From contig JACJWU010000002.1 of the NCBI GenBank assembly GCA_020636995.1, positions 375,290 through 439,289 of the forward strand: 64,000 bases of DNA, given 5' to 3'. The position numbers and the translations under genes were made by a program. This document shows, piece after piece, positions 1 through 8,296 of this stretch. Below the pieces are notes generated by a model. That model did no database searches. It saw only the letters and a program-made list of their open reading frames with translations, and was not told the DNA's origin. The DNA comes from Actinomycetota bacterium (GTDB taxonomy: Bacteria; Actinomycetota; Actinomycetes; S36-B12; UBA10799). How positions within the stretch are numbered: the stretch's first letter is position 1; each line of letters opens with the position of its first letter.

Positions 1-609
1 CAGCTGCAACCCCAGGATTTCCCGGTAGCCCTCGGCGTTTACGCCGGTGGCCACCATCGCCGCGACCTTGATCACCCGCCCGCCCTCACGCACCCGCAAG
101 GTCAACGCGTCAGCGGCCACGAACGTGTACGGCCCGGCGTCCAGCGGCCGGGTCCGGAACGCCTCCACCTGCTCGTCGAGGTCTTCGGCCATCTGCGAGA
201 CAGCCGACTTGGACAGCCCGGTGATCCCCAGCGCGGCGACCAGCCGTTCCATCCGGCGGGTGGACACCCCCAGCAGGTAGCTGGTGGCCACCGCGGTGAC
301 CAGCGCCTGCTCGGAACGCCGGCGGCGTTCCAACAGCCACTCCGGGAAGTACGAGCCGGTGCGCAGCTTCGGGATGGCCAACTCGATGCTGCCCGTGCGG
401 GTGTCCCACCGCCGCTCCCGATACCCATTACGGGAGTTCGTGCGGGCCTCGGAGCGCTGGTTGTAGCCGGCCCCGCACGCCGCATCAGCCTCCTCACCCA
501 TCAACGCCTCGGCGAACGTCTTGAGCATCTGACGCAGCAAATCAGGGCTTGCCTGGGACAGTTGCTCGTCCAGGAACCCGGACAGGTCAATACTGGGATT
601 AGCGGTCAT
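1..609 (-). CDS. IS256-family transposase, N-terminal 203 codons
   Basis: This is the transposase of the adjoining IS element; it would cut and rejoin the element's ends. The reading frame starts at ATG 607-609 (MTANPSIDLSGF) and is open to base 1, so the C-terminal half lies outside the window. Visible family features are the N-terminal helical region with NQRSEARTNSRNGYRERRW, the segment LAIPKLRTGSYFP, and the first catalytic Asp in VAADALTLRVREGGRVIKV. Full IS256 transposases are about 400 residues. The gene reads away from the repeat region to its right. Nothing in the visible part is disrupted, so the element may be intact. Family assignment is firm; activity is unknown. Confidence 0.9.
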   Translation of the reverse strand, partial: MTANPSIDLSGFLDEQLSQASPDLLRQMLKTFAEALMGEEADAACGAGYNQRSEARTNSRNGYRERRWDTRTGSIELAIPKLRTGSYFPEWLLERRRRSEQALVTAVATSYLLGVSTRRMERLVAALGITGLSKSAVSQMAEDLDEQVEAFRTRPLDAGPYTFVAADALTLRVREGGRVIKVAAMVATGVNAEGYREILGLQL

Positions 610-728
610 CGTGATGATTCCTCTCAGAGATCTTTAGTCGGTTCTCTGAGGATCACGCGGTGACCGCTCCTGTCTGCGACACCACGCCGAACACGATCAG
701 CTGTTACACCACGCCTCTGGACTCAACT
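1..728 (-). mobile_element. IS256-family insertion sequence, left part cut by window edge
   Basis: The element contains a Mutator/IS256-type transposase reading leftward out of the window. Its right end is placed at about 728. From 729 onward the sequence matches the right half of the dispersed palindromic repeat seen complete at 858-966, and the match starts abruptly. The terminal stretch 702-728 (TGTTACACCACGCC...) resembles IS256-family ends. Target duplication and the other end lie outside the window, so the exact boundary is inferred. Confidence 0.75.
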
Positions 729-806
729 GTCCTATCCGGCCGTGGGACTCTAACCAACCTGCCTGCGACTAACCAACCTGCCGGACTCTAACCAACGTGC
801 CGTCCG
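729..806. repeat. Half copy of the 109-bp CTAACC/GGTTAG repeat, interrupted by the IS
   Basis: Three CTAACC motifs start at 750, 769 and 788, each 19 bp apart. The sequence runs closely parallel to the right half of the complete copy at 858-966, resuming at the equivalent of base 902. The left half is missing because the IS256 element adjoins it. The sequence from 610 to 1064 holds only the IS end and these repeats; I see no gene there. Confidence 0.85.
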
Positions 807-857
807 CGGGACTCGTGGCGATGGCGAGCGGCGGTTCCGGCTCTCTGGCGGCACTCC

Positions 858-966
858 GGTTAGAGATCGGCATCCTGGTTAGAGATGCGGCACTCCGGTT
901 AGTCCTATCCGGCCGTGGGACTCTAACCAACCTGCCTGCGACTAACCAAACCGCCGGACTCTAACC
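858..966. repeat. 109-bp palindromic six-motif repeat, copy A
   Basis: GGTTAG occurs at 858, 877 and 897, and CTAACC at 923, 942 and 961. These form two facing arrays with 19-20 bp steps around a GGCCGT-containing centre. Copies of the same length and spacing lie at 28535-28643 and 58476-58584. The two arms form an imperfect inverted repeat. Unlike the other two full copies, it is not followed by a transposase remnant. Function is unknown; the regular spacing suggests repeated protein-binding sites or a mobile palindromic unit. Confidence 0.9.
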
Positions 967-1064
967 AACGTGGCCGGCCTCCGGCCGTCGGACTCCAGCC
1001 CACGTGCCGGGCGGAATTGTCCGCGCACCGAATGTGCGGGCCAGTTTCGGATTAGCCTCCTGGC

Positions 1065-1586
1065 ATGGGCGCATCACGCAGCGTCGAACTGCTCGTCGAC
1101 GCATTCGGGCGGGTGGCGCAGGCGGTACCCGGAGTGATCGAGGGTTTGGGGACTGCGCAGCTGGCCTGGTATCCGGGTCCCTTTGCGAACTCGATCGGAT
1201 GGTTGGTCTGGCACATGGGCCGGGTGCAGGACGATCATCTTGCCGGCATCGCCGAGTCCGAGCAGGTGTGGATCGGGCAGGGCTGGGCCGACCGCTTCGC
1301 GCTGCCCTACGACACCCTGGACATCGGGTACGGCCAGACCCCGGATCAGGCCCATCGGCTCGAGGCGGGCGCTGATCTGCTCGGCGGGTACTACGCCGCC
1401 GTGCACGAAAGGACTCTGGAGATTCTGGAGGGCATCACCACAGACCTGGAGTTCGACCGCATCGTCGACCCGAACTGGGATCCGCCCGTGACCGCAGCGG
1501 TGCGTCTGGTGAGCGTGGTCAACGACGTGACCCAACATGTGGGCCAGGCGGCGTACGTGCGGGGTCTGCTCGACGCCAGGATGTGA
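1065..1586 (+). CDS. DinB-superfamily (DUF664) protein
   Basis: A 173-residue protein of the DinB/DUF664 four-helix family, whose members are metal-binding and in actinobacteria often act as mycothiol-dependent transferases or related enzymes. Visible hallmarks are SIGWLVWHMGRVQDDHL near residues 43-58 and the C-terminal TQHVGQAAYVRGLLD; their histidines are the usual metal ligands of the fold. Length fits the family. ATG at 1065 is the first start after the repeat region, without a strong Shine-Dalgarno. It converges on the next gene with only 2 bp between the stop codons. The substrate cannot be told from sequence. Confidence 0.8.
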   Translation: MGASRSVELLVDAFGRVAQAVPGVIEGLGTAQLAWYPGPFANSIGWLVWHMGRVQDDHLAGIAESEQVWIGQGWADRFALPYDTLDIGYGQTPDQAHRLEAGADLLGGYYAAVHERTLEILEGITTDLEFDRIVDPNWDPPVTAAVRLVSVVNDVTQHVGQAAYVRGLLDARM

Positions 1587-1588
1587 CG

Positions 1589-2803
1589 TCAGAGTCCCAG
1601 CGGGATCACGTCGCGTGAGCCGTCCGGACCGACGTGCTCGAGGTGGACGATCCCGGACTCCCCGCCGGCGCTGACGTTCAGCCGGGCCATCAGGTCGAAG
1701 GCGAGCGGCAGGAAGTCCATGGGCCTGACGCCGGCCTCCGGGGGCACCACACCCGGGCCGGCGACCTTGCCGCCGGCCATCAGCAGGGCGCCCACAGCGG
1801 CGGGAATGCCTGTGCCCTCGCCGGCGCCGGCTGCTCGCGAGGAGAGTTGGAACACGTACCGGTGACGTTCGCTGCCCTTGCGTCCCCCGACCTCGACGGC
1901 CAGGCACCCGGCCGGCCCCGTGACACCGGCGGCCTGCAAGAAAGTTGGTCGTTGGCGTTGGAGCAGTGCCACGCTGACGTCGAGGGGCGTCACCTCGACT
2001 CCGCCCACACTCAGCGGCTCATCGCTGCAGGCGCCGACCCGCACCAGATCCTGCGTGCGCTCGAAGTACGGCAACGGGAAGATGACGCCGAGATTCGTGG
2101 CGCGGCGCAGCCCGGGGAAGTGCCTGGGCAGCGTGATCGTCTCCGGGTGCGGGTAGGGGAAGACCGGCATCCGCCCCACATCGCGGAAGTCGAACTCGCG
2201 CACGAACGCCTGCCCGTCGGCTTCGAGTTGCCGTACCTCGCGGAACTCGCCGTCCACGTACAAGGGAACCGGGTTGACCATCGCGTGGATGCGATGCTTG
2301 AGCACGCCCGCGCCCTCCTCCGGTTCCCCGCCGTGCACGTGCATGATGTCGACCGTCTCGACCTCATCGAGCAACTGCTCGGCGCACAGGCGCACGAAGA
2401 CGTTGGCGATGCCAGGGGAGTTGCCCATCCCGAGCAGTGCCGTGACGCCAGCCGCACGGGCGGTGGCATCCAGGTCCAGCATCAGCCGGGTAGGAGCCAG
2501 ATCGTCGCACACATCGACGTAATCGACCCCCGCGTCGATCGCCGCGGCGAGGATCGGTGGTCCGAAACGGTAGAAGGGGCCGACGCAGTTGACGACCACA
2601 TCGGCGCCGTTCATGGCGAGGCGCAGCGACTGCGCCGAGGAAGCGTCACACGCCATCGAGTCGGCGCCGATCTCGTCGGCGAGTTCGCCTGCACGCTGCT
2701 GATCGAGATCGGCGACCACAACATCTTCGCCAGCGGCAGCCAACGCGCGGGATGCGACGCTGCCGATGCCCCCGCATCCTCCGAGTACCACGATCCGTGC
2801 CAT
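1589..2803 (-). CDS. Saccharopine dehydrogenase-like NAD(P)-binding protein
   Basis: A 404-residue protein beginning MARIVVLGGCGGIGSVASRA, a Rossmann nucleotide-binding motif (GGCGGIGS) typical of saccharopine dehydrogenase NADP-binding proteins. Further family signs are VVVADLDQQRAGELADE, DVVVNCVGPFYRFG and GVDYVDVCDD. The longer frame reaches 2848, but ATG 2801-2803 is preceded by AGAGGAGG at good spacing, so I start there. It is divergent from the secreted hydrolase at 2890 (86 bp). True saccharopine dehydrogenase activity is not implied; many homologues have unknown substrates, including carboxynorspermidine-type or membrane-associated reductases. Confidence 0.8.
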   Translation of the reverse strand: MARIVVLGGCGGIGSVASRALAAAGEDVVVADLDQQRAGELADEIGADSMACDASSAQSLRLAMNGADVVVNCVGPFYRFGPPILAAAIDAGVDYVDVCDDLAPTRLMLDLDATARAAGVTALLGMGNSPGIANVFVRLCAEQLLDEVETVDIMHVHGGEPEEGAGVLKHRIHAMVNPVPLYVDGEFREVRQLEADGQAFVREFDFRDVGRMPVFPYPHPETITLPRHFPGLRRATNLGVIFPLPYFERTQDLVRVGACSDEPLSVGGVEVTPLDVSVALLQRQRPTFLQAAGVTGPAGCLAVEVGGRKGSERHRYVFQLSSRAAGAGEGTGIPAAVGALLMAGGKVAGPGVVPPEAGVRPMDFLPLAFDLMARLNVSAGGESGIVHLEHVGPDGSRDVIPLGL

Positions 2804-2889
2804 GGTGAACCTCCTCTGGCGAACGTACCAACAGCGGGTCGGCCGCACTCGTGCGACAGTGGAGACTCCGGGAGGATCAGCGAGGACTC

Positions 2890-4413
2890 ATGAGATTCAC
2901 ACGACTGTTCGGGATGCTGTCGGCCGCACTAGTCGCCAGCGCGGCGACCCCTGCCGCCGCGCAGGACTACGACACGGTGGTGTCCTTCGACGGCACCCCC
3001 ATCACGTTCTACTGGTTTCCCGCGAGCGGCCTGGCCGACGGTCAGGTGGCGCCCACGGTTCTGCAGGGCCCGGGGTTCGGCGGGCAGGCCGAGGATGATC
3101 CCGACGCCAAGAGCAGCGCGGCGATCCCGGGCGTCGGGGACCTGCGAAAGGCCGGATACAACGTGCTGACCTGGAACCCCCGAGGGATCTCCCCGTCGGG
3201 CGGACAGGCGCAACTGAACAACCCGGACTTCGAGGGCCGCGACGTATCGGCGCTCATCACCTGGGTGTCCACCCGGCCCGAGGCACAACTCGATGCCGCA
3301 GGCGACCCCCGGATCGGGATGACCGGCGGCTCCTACGGTGGCGGCATCCAGTTCTCCACCGCCGCGATCGACCCCCGTGTCGATGCCATCGTTCCCGTGA
3401 TCGCCTGGAACTCGCTGCGGACGAGCCTCTACAAGGCGCAGACCATCAAGAGCTCGTGGGTCAACGCGTTGCTGGTGGGGGCCACCCGTCCGGGCAACAC
3501 CTTCAGTCCGTCGATCCTCAAAGGCCGACAGCAGGCGCGCAAGGGCACGACGTTCAGCAAGGAGGTCGTGGGCTTCGCCCGTGCCGCAGGGCCCGACCGC
3601 GTGCTGGCGAACATCACGGCCCCGACGTTGATCCTGCAGGGCACCATCGACAACTTGTTCCCGCCGTCGGAGGCGGTGGCCAACTACAAGGCGCTGCGTA
3701 ATGCGGGCGTGCCCACCAAGATGGTGTGGTTCTGCGGTGGCCACGGCGTGTGTCTCACAGAGGGTGGGGAGTCGACCCTTCCCCTGCAGCAGACGTGGCT
3801 GTGGCTGGACAAGTACCTGAAGGGTGACACGGCGGTCGATACCGGTCCGGGGTTCACGTGGATCGACCAGCGGGGCCGGTTCCGTTCGGCCGCCGACTAC
3901 CCGTCAGCGGCGCGTCGGCTCAGCGCGCGCGGGGATGGCGAGTTGCGGCTGAAGGACAAGGGCGGATCCGGGCCGTACACCGCCGAACTGCCGTCGTCGA
4001 TCTCGCCCACGTTCTCCCTGGTGCTGCGACCCACGATCCCAGCCCCTGCGAAGAACGCGGTGAACCTGACGGTGCGGGCCACGACACAATCGGTCGTGGT
4101 GGGTTCGCCGAGGCTGAAGCTCACGTACAAGGGCAGTTCGAAGAATCCCAAGGTCCGGGTACTGGCGCAGTTGGTGGATCCCAGGACGAAGACCGTGGTG
4201 GGCAATCAGATCACGCCCTTCGCGCTGAAACTCAACGGGAAGCGGCAGAAGGCGACGATCCCGATGGAGGAGATTTCGTTCGACCTGCGCAAGGGTCAGC
4301 GCCTGCGCCTGCAGATCGTGGCGAACAGTGGGCCATACGACACGTTCCCGGAGGGTGGCCGGGTGTCGTTCTCGAAGGTGAAGGTGAGCCTTCCGGTCGT
4401 GTCCGGACAATGA
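2890..4413 (+). CDS. Secreted CocE/NonD-type alpha/beta hydrolase (S15-like)
   Basis: A 507-residue exported hydrolase. The start MRFTRLFGMLSAALVASAA gives a signal peptide ending near TPAAAQ|DY; an upstream in-frame start at 2851 would lengthen it without making a better signal. The nucleophile elbow is MTGGSYGGGIQ (Gly-x-Ser-x-Gly), about residue 147. It follows the YNVLTWNPRGISPSGG segment typical of X-Pro dipeptidyl-peptidase/cocaine-esterase folds. The Asp is likely in LQGTIDNLFPP and the His in FCGGHGVCL. The C-terminal approximately 150 residues form a beta-rich domain like the PepX C-terminal region. A terminator hairpin follows at 4418-4443. Substrate (peptide or ester) is unknown. 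Confidence 0.8.
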   Translation: MRFTRLFGMLSAALVASAATPAAAQDYDTVVSFDGTPITFYWFPASGLADGQVAPTVLQGPGFGGQAEDDPDAKSSAAIPGVGDLRKAGYNVLTWNPRGISPSGGQAQLNNPDFEGRDVSALITWVSTRPEAQLDAAGDPRIGMTGGSYGGGIQFSTAAIDPRVDAIVPVIAWNSLRTSLYKAQTIKSSWVNALLVGATRPGNTFSPSILKGRQQARKGTTFSKEVVGFARAAGPDRVLANITAPTLILQGTIDNLFPPSEAVANYKALRNAGVPTKMVWFCGGHGVCLTEGGESTLPLQQTWLWLDKYLKGDTAVDTGPGFTWIDQRGRFRSAADYPSAARRLSARGDGELRLKDKGGSGPYTAELPSSISPTFSLVLRPTIPAPAKNAVNLTVRATTQSVVVGSPRLKLTYKGSSKNPKVRVLAQLVDPRTKTVVGNQITPFALKLNGKRQKATIPMEEISFDLRKGQRLRLQIVANSGPYDTFPEGGRVSFSKVKVSLPVVSGQ

Positions 4414-4417
4414 CAGA

Positions 4418-4443
4418 GCCCCCCCGCCGTGAGGCGAGGGGGC
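4418..4443. terminator. GC-rich hairpin terminator between convergent genes
   Basis: Arms at 4418-4428 and 4433-4443 are 11 bp with one mismatch and a GTGA loop, 4 bp after the stop of the hydrolase. There is no U-tract, as is common in high-GC genomes. The convergent membrane protein ends at 4459, so it may act in both directions. Confidence 0.75.
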
Positions 4444-4458
4444 TTCATGTCAGTACTA

Positions 4459-4884
4459 CTAGAGTGCTCCGGGGCTTCCCGGCGGCGGACCGTAGTTGTT
4501 GTCGCCAGCGTCGCCTTCCTTGATGTAGAAGGCGAAGATGAGGATCAGCGGACCGATACAGCAGATGAGCCCCAGCCACCACCACCAGCCGGACTTGTTG
4601 ACGTCGTGCAGACGCCGGACGGCGATGGAAATGGTCGGCAGGAGCACGACCAGTGCCCAGATGCTGCTCAGCCACCCCGGGTTGTAGACCGACGTGACTG
4701 AGTCACCGGTTTCCAGGTTGGTCACCGTGCTCACCTGGAAACCGAAGAGGTTATCCAGGATGTTCAGGATGAAACTCACAATGATGTAGAACAGCACCCA
4801 GTACCAGAACTCGGACCGCGAGGCCCGGCCCCGGAAGACTGCGTACTTCTTGAAGCCAGAACTGATTGCCTGACCGAATGACAT
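4459..4884 (-). CDS. DUF805 family inner-membrane protein
   Basis: A 141-residue membrane protein beginning MSFGQAISSGFKKYAVFRGRASRSEFW, the canonical DUF805 opening (amphipathic segment, then RxSRxEFW). It has hydrophobic segments around YWVLFYIIVSFILNIL, IWALVVLLPTISIAVRRLHD and WWWWLGLICCIGPLILIF, and a short polar tail with GDAGDNNYGPPP. The RRLHD motif between segments is family-typical. ATG 4882-4884 is preceded by GGGAGG. The molecular role of DUF805 is not established. It is divergent from the flavoprotein gene at 5043. Confidence 0.88.
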   Translation of the reverse strand: MSFGQAISSGFKKYAVFRGRASRSEFWYWVLFYIIVSFILNILDNLFGFQVSTVTNLETGDSVTSVYNPGWLSSIWALVVLLPTISIAVRRLHDVNKSGWWWWLGLICCIGPLILIFAFYIKEGDAGDNNYGPPPGSPGAL

Positions 4885-5042
4885 GCGCACCACCTCCCTT
4901 GTGGTGCTGAGAATGGCAGAAGCGCAGTGTCGATGGTTGGTCCGACACGAAGTGATCTCCGATCGCCGCCACGTCCTCCCGCCCCTGGCATTGTTACAAC
5001 CAACGTCAGGATGTAACATCACGGGTAAGGCGAGGAGGAAAC

Positions 5043-6746
5043 ATGGCGTCCAAGAAACCGAGTCCGGTGGCGTGGCGGGAGTCGTTGTCGCGCGCCGGGA
5101 CCTACCGTGACGTGTTCACGTTCGATCCCGAGCGGATCAAGCACCCCAGTGCGGGGTGGGTGGCCATGTTCAAGGATGAGTTCGGCATGACCGACGCCGA
5201 CTTCGCTGCCCCGCGTGCACAGGGGGACTCGCCGGTCACCCTCGACGATCGGCCAGCTATCGACCCCGCACACCGCGACGCCATGGTGGCGATCGTGGGG
5301 GAGGAGAACGTCGACGACTCCGACTACGCCCGCGTCAGATTCGGCCACGGCAAGACCGTCGACGAGAATCTCGCCCTGCGTTCGGGCGAGGTCGAGGCGG
5401 TCCCGGACCTCGTCGTGCACCCGCGGGACAAGGATGACGTCGCCGCGATCGTCGCCTACTGCAGCGCGCACAAGATCCCGGTCGTCCCGTACGGTGCCGG
5501 ATCGGGAACAGTCCTCGGTACGCGAGCCGACCGCGGCGGCATCGTGCTGGTGATGCGCACCCACATGAACAAGCTGCTGTCCATCAACGAGCGCAACATG
5601 ACGGCGACAGTGCAGCCGGGCTTGATCGGCTCCGATTTCGAAGCGCTGCTCAACGAGGCGCCGACCCGTTTCGGGACCAACCGCGCCTTCACGTGCGGGC
5701 ACTTCCCGCAGTCCTTCGAGATGGCGTCGGTCGGGGGTTGGATCGCTGCACTGGGTTCCGGGCAGGCCTCCACGTACTACGGGGACGCCTACGACCTGGT
5801 GGTCAGCCAGGAGTACGTCACGCCGGTGGGGACGATCCGCACCAAGGACTTCCCGGCCGCGGCCACCGGCCCCAAGGTCAACGACATCCTCAAGGGCAGC
5901 GAAGGCACTTTCGGGGTGCTGGTCGAGGTGACGGTGAAGATCTTCCGCTACCAGCCGGAGAACACCGCGCGCTTCGCATTCATGTTCCCGCACTGGGAGG
6001 CGGCCGTTGAGTTCTCTCGCGAGGTGGTCCAAGGCGAGTTCGGGATGCCCGCGGTGCTGCGCATCTCCGACCCTGAGGAGACCGAACGCGGGCTGGCACT
6101 GAAGGGCTTCGACTCCGGGCCTGCGAACGCCTTCCTGAGTGGTCGTGGCTTCAAGCCCTGGCAGCGGTGTCTGTGCATCGGCACCGCCGAAGGGGAGAAG
6201 GGTTTCGCCAAGCATGTCGCGTCGCAGGCCAAACGCATCGCCCGGGCACACGGCGGGATGTCGTTGACGTCCTTCGCCACCAAGCAGTGGGAGCACGGCC
6301 GCTACTCCGACGCCTACATCCGCGACGACATCCTGGACTTCGGGATGGTCATCGACACCCTCGAGACCTCGGTCACCTGGGACACGATCTACGACGTGCA
6401 CGCGGGGGTGCGGACGCTGGTGAAGAGCAGGCCGGGCACCGTGTGCATGACCCACGCCTCGCACTTCTACCCGCAGGGGACGAATCTGTACTTCATCCTC
6501 ATCATGAAGCCCGTCGATGCCGACGAATACTTCCGGTTCCGGGCGGAGATCATCGACAAGATCCTCGAGTGTGGGGGGTCGACCAGTCACCACCACGGCA
6601 CCGGGAACCTGTTCGGGCCCTGGCTCGAGGAGTATCTCGGCGAGACCGAGATGGGGGTTCTTCGCGCACTGAAGGCACACTTCGACCCCGACGGGATCAT
6701 GAACCCCGGTGGCACGCTCGGCCTCGGTGGACGGGAGCAGTCATGA
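5043..6746 (+). CDS. FAD-linked oxidase, alkyldihydroxyacetone-phosphate synthase-like
   Basis: A 567-residue flavoprotein of the vanillyl-alcohol oxidase family. The FAD-binding PCMH domain includes PDLVVHPRDKDDVAAIV, VVPYGAGSGT (about 155-164), SVGGWIAALGSGQAS and the GSEGTFGVLVEVTVKI segment. The C-terminal domain has the SHHHGTG loop and ends FDPDGIMNPGGTLGLG, as in alkylglycerone-phosphate synthase and related bacterial proteins. RBS GAGGAGG lies just ahead of ATG. The FGGY kinase gene overlaps its stop (ATGA), so the two are co-translated. Ether-lipid synthesis is one possibility; a hydroxy-acid or glycerol-phosphate oxidase is another. The close resemblance of SHHHGTG to the AGPS SHHHG motif favours the AGPS-like family but does not prove the substrate. 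Confidence 0.75.
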   Translation: MASKKPSPVAWRESLSRAGTYRDVFTFDPERIKHPSAGWVAMFKDEFGMTDADFAAPRAQGDSPVTLDDRPAIDPAHRDAMVAIVGEENVDDSDYARVRFGHGKTVDENLALRSGEVEAVPDLVVHPRDKDDVAAIVAYCSAHKIPVVPYGAGSGTVLGTRADRGGIVLVMRTHMNKLLSINERNMTATVQPGLIGSDFEALLNEAPTRFGTNRAFTCGHFPQSFEMASVGGWIAALGSGQASTYYGDAYDLVVSQEYVTPVGTIRTKDFPAAATGPKVNDILKGSEGTFGVLVEVTVKIFRYQPENTARFAFMFPHWEAAVEFSREVVQGEFGMPAVLRISDPEETERGLALKGFDSGPANAFLSGRGFKPWQRCLCIGTAEGEKGFAKHVASQAKRIARAHGGMSLTSFATKQWEHGRYSDAYIRDDILDFGMVIDTLETSVTWDTIYDVHAGVRTLVKSRPGTVCMTHASHFYPQGTNLYFILIMKPVDADEYFRFRAEIIDKILECGGSTSHHHGTGNLFGPWLEEYLGETEMGVLRALKAHFDPDGIMNPGGTLGLGGREQS

Positions 6747-8296
6747 CTGACACGGACCTGATCGTCGCGATCGATGCCGGAACACAGTCGATCCGGGCCG
6801 CACTGGTCGACTACGCCGGAGAGATCCACTCCCTGGTGAAGACCCCGATCGAGCCCTACTTCTCCGAGCAGCCCGGCTGGGCCGAGCAGGACCCCGAGTA
6901 CTACTGGCGGATGCTCTGCGAAACGACGCAGGAACTGCTGGCTGGTGTTGACACTCAGCGGCTGGCGGCCGTAACACTCACCACGCAGCGGGTGACGATG
7001 GTCAACGTCGACGAGAACGGCGTACCCCTGCGGCCGGCCATCGTCTGGCTGGATCAGCGCAAGGCCGACATCCGCAAGGTGCTCCCGGCGGTGTCACTAC
7101 CGGTGCTCAAGGCCGCCCGGGTCTACCCGTTGGTCGAGTACGCCACGCAGTACTGCCGCACGAACTGGATCCAGCAGAACCAGCCGGACATCTGGGAGCG
7201 GACCCACAAGGTGCTCTTCCTGTCCGGCTACTTCACGCACCGGCTCACCGGGCGGTTCCGCGATTCGACCGGGAACATCGTCGGCACGATCCCGTTCGAC
7301 GTGAAGAAGTCGGACTGGGCCGGGAGTCTGGACCTGAAGTGGCGGCTGTTCCCGATGCAGCGCGAGAAGCTGCCGGAGCTGGTCCAGCCGACCGACCACC
7401 TGGGTGTGATCACCGCCGATGCCTCCGAGCAGACCGGCCTGCCGGAGGGACTGCCGTTCATCGCCGCCTCCAACGACAAGGCCTGCGACATCATCGGTTC
7501 CGGTTGCCTCACCCCGGAGACCGCCTGCATCAGCTTCGGCACGACGGCGACGATCAACACCCAGATCAGCAAGTACGTCGAACTGCGGCCGATGCTGCCG
7601 CCCTACCCGTCGGCCGTGCCCGGTGAGTTCTACACCGAGGTGGCGGTCGTGCGCGGACTGTGGATGGTGTCCTGGTTCAAGGAGGAGTTCGGCCTGCAGG
7701 AACGGTTGATGTCCGCCGACTCCGGGCAGGCGCCGGAGGATTTGCTCGAGGAGTTGGTGCGCACTGTCCCCGCCGGATCGCAGGGCCTGGTCTGTCAGCC
7801 CTACTGGACGCCGGGCCCCGACCTCGAGCCGTATGCCAAGGGGGCGGTGTTCGGCTTCGGGGACGTGCACACCCGTGCGCACCTGTACCGGGCGATCCTG
7901 GAGGGGATCGTGTTCGCGATGAAGGATGGCGCCCACCTCACGCAGAAGAAGAACGGTGTGGTCATCGAGTCGCTACGGGCCACCGGTGGTGGGTCCCGCA
8001 GCGACTCGATCATGCAGATGACCGCGGACATCTTCGATCTGCCGGTGTCGCGGCCGCACACGCCGGAGACCTCTGTGGTGGGGGCCGCCATGGATGCGGC
8101 CGTGGGGTTGGGGGTCTACGCCGACATCGCCGAGGCGGCCGCGCACATGACCCGCACGGCTGAGGAGTTCACGCCGGACCCCGCCAATCGGGATCTGTAC
8201 GCGGCCCTGTACGAACGGGTCTACGCGAAGTCGTACGAGCAACTGAAACCCTTGTACAAGGAGATCCAGCAGGTCACCGGCTATCCGAAGTTGTGA
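6743..8296 (+). CDS. FGGY-family carbohydrate kinase
   Basis: A 517-residue ATP-dependent sugar/polyol kinase of the FGGY family. The N-terminal phosphate loop is IVAIDAGTQSIRAALVD. The middle carries GLPFIAASNDKACDIIGSGCL and SFGTTATINTQI. The ATP-binding C-terminal motif is RATGGGSRSDSIMQMTADIFDLPV. Length fits glycerol/xylulokinases. The start is ATG 6743, overlapping the preceding stop by 4 bp, so it is translationally coupled to the AGPS-like flavoprotein. The substrate is not determined by sequence; glycerol or dihydroxyacetone would suit the neighbour. The last 23 bp overlap the end of the convergent gene. Confidence 0.85.
   Translation: MTDTDLIVAIDAGTQSIRAALVDYAGEIHSLVKTPIEPYFSEQPGWAEQDPEYYWRMLCETTQELLAGVDTQRLAAVTLTTQRVTMVNVDENGVPLRPAIVWLDQRKADIRKVLPAVSLPVLKAARVYPLVEYATQYCRTNWIQQNQPDIWERTHKVLFLSGYFTHRLTGRFRDSTGNIVGTIPFDVKKSDWAGSLDLKWRLFPMQREKLPELVQPTDHLGVITADASEQTGLPEGLPFIAASNDKACDIIGSGCLTPETACISFGTTATINTQISKYVELRPMLPPYPSAVPGEFYTEVAVVRGLWMVSWFKEEFGLQERLMSADSGQAPEDLLEELVRTVPAGSQGLVCQPYWTPGPDLEPYAKGAVFGFGDVHTRAHLYRAILEGIVFAMKDGAHLTQKKNGVVIESLRATGGGSRSDSIMQMTADIFDLPVSRPHTPETSVVGAAMDAAVGLGVYADIAEAAAHMTRTAEEFTPDPANRDLYAALYERVYAKSYEQLKPLYKEIQQVTGYPKL

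Noticed and set aside
729..966. Iteron-like repeats as a plasmid or chromosomal origin
   Set aside because: Three dispersed copies of the same array exist and no replication gene is near; a replication role is not supported.
1634..2893. A 419-codon plus-strand frame opposite the saccharopine dehydrogenase-like gene
   Set aside because: No domain, no RBS; the minus-strand frame has a clear Rossmann start and RBS.
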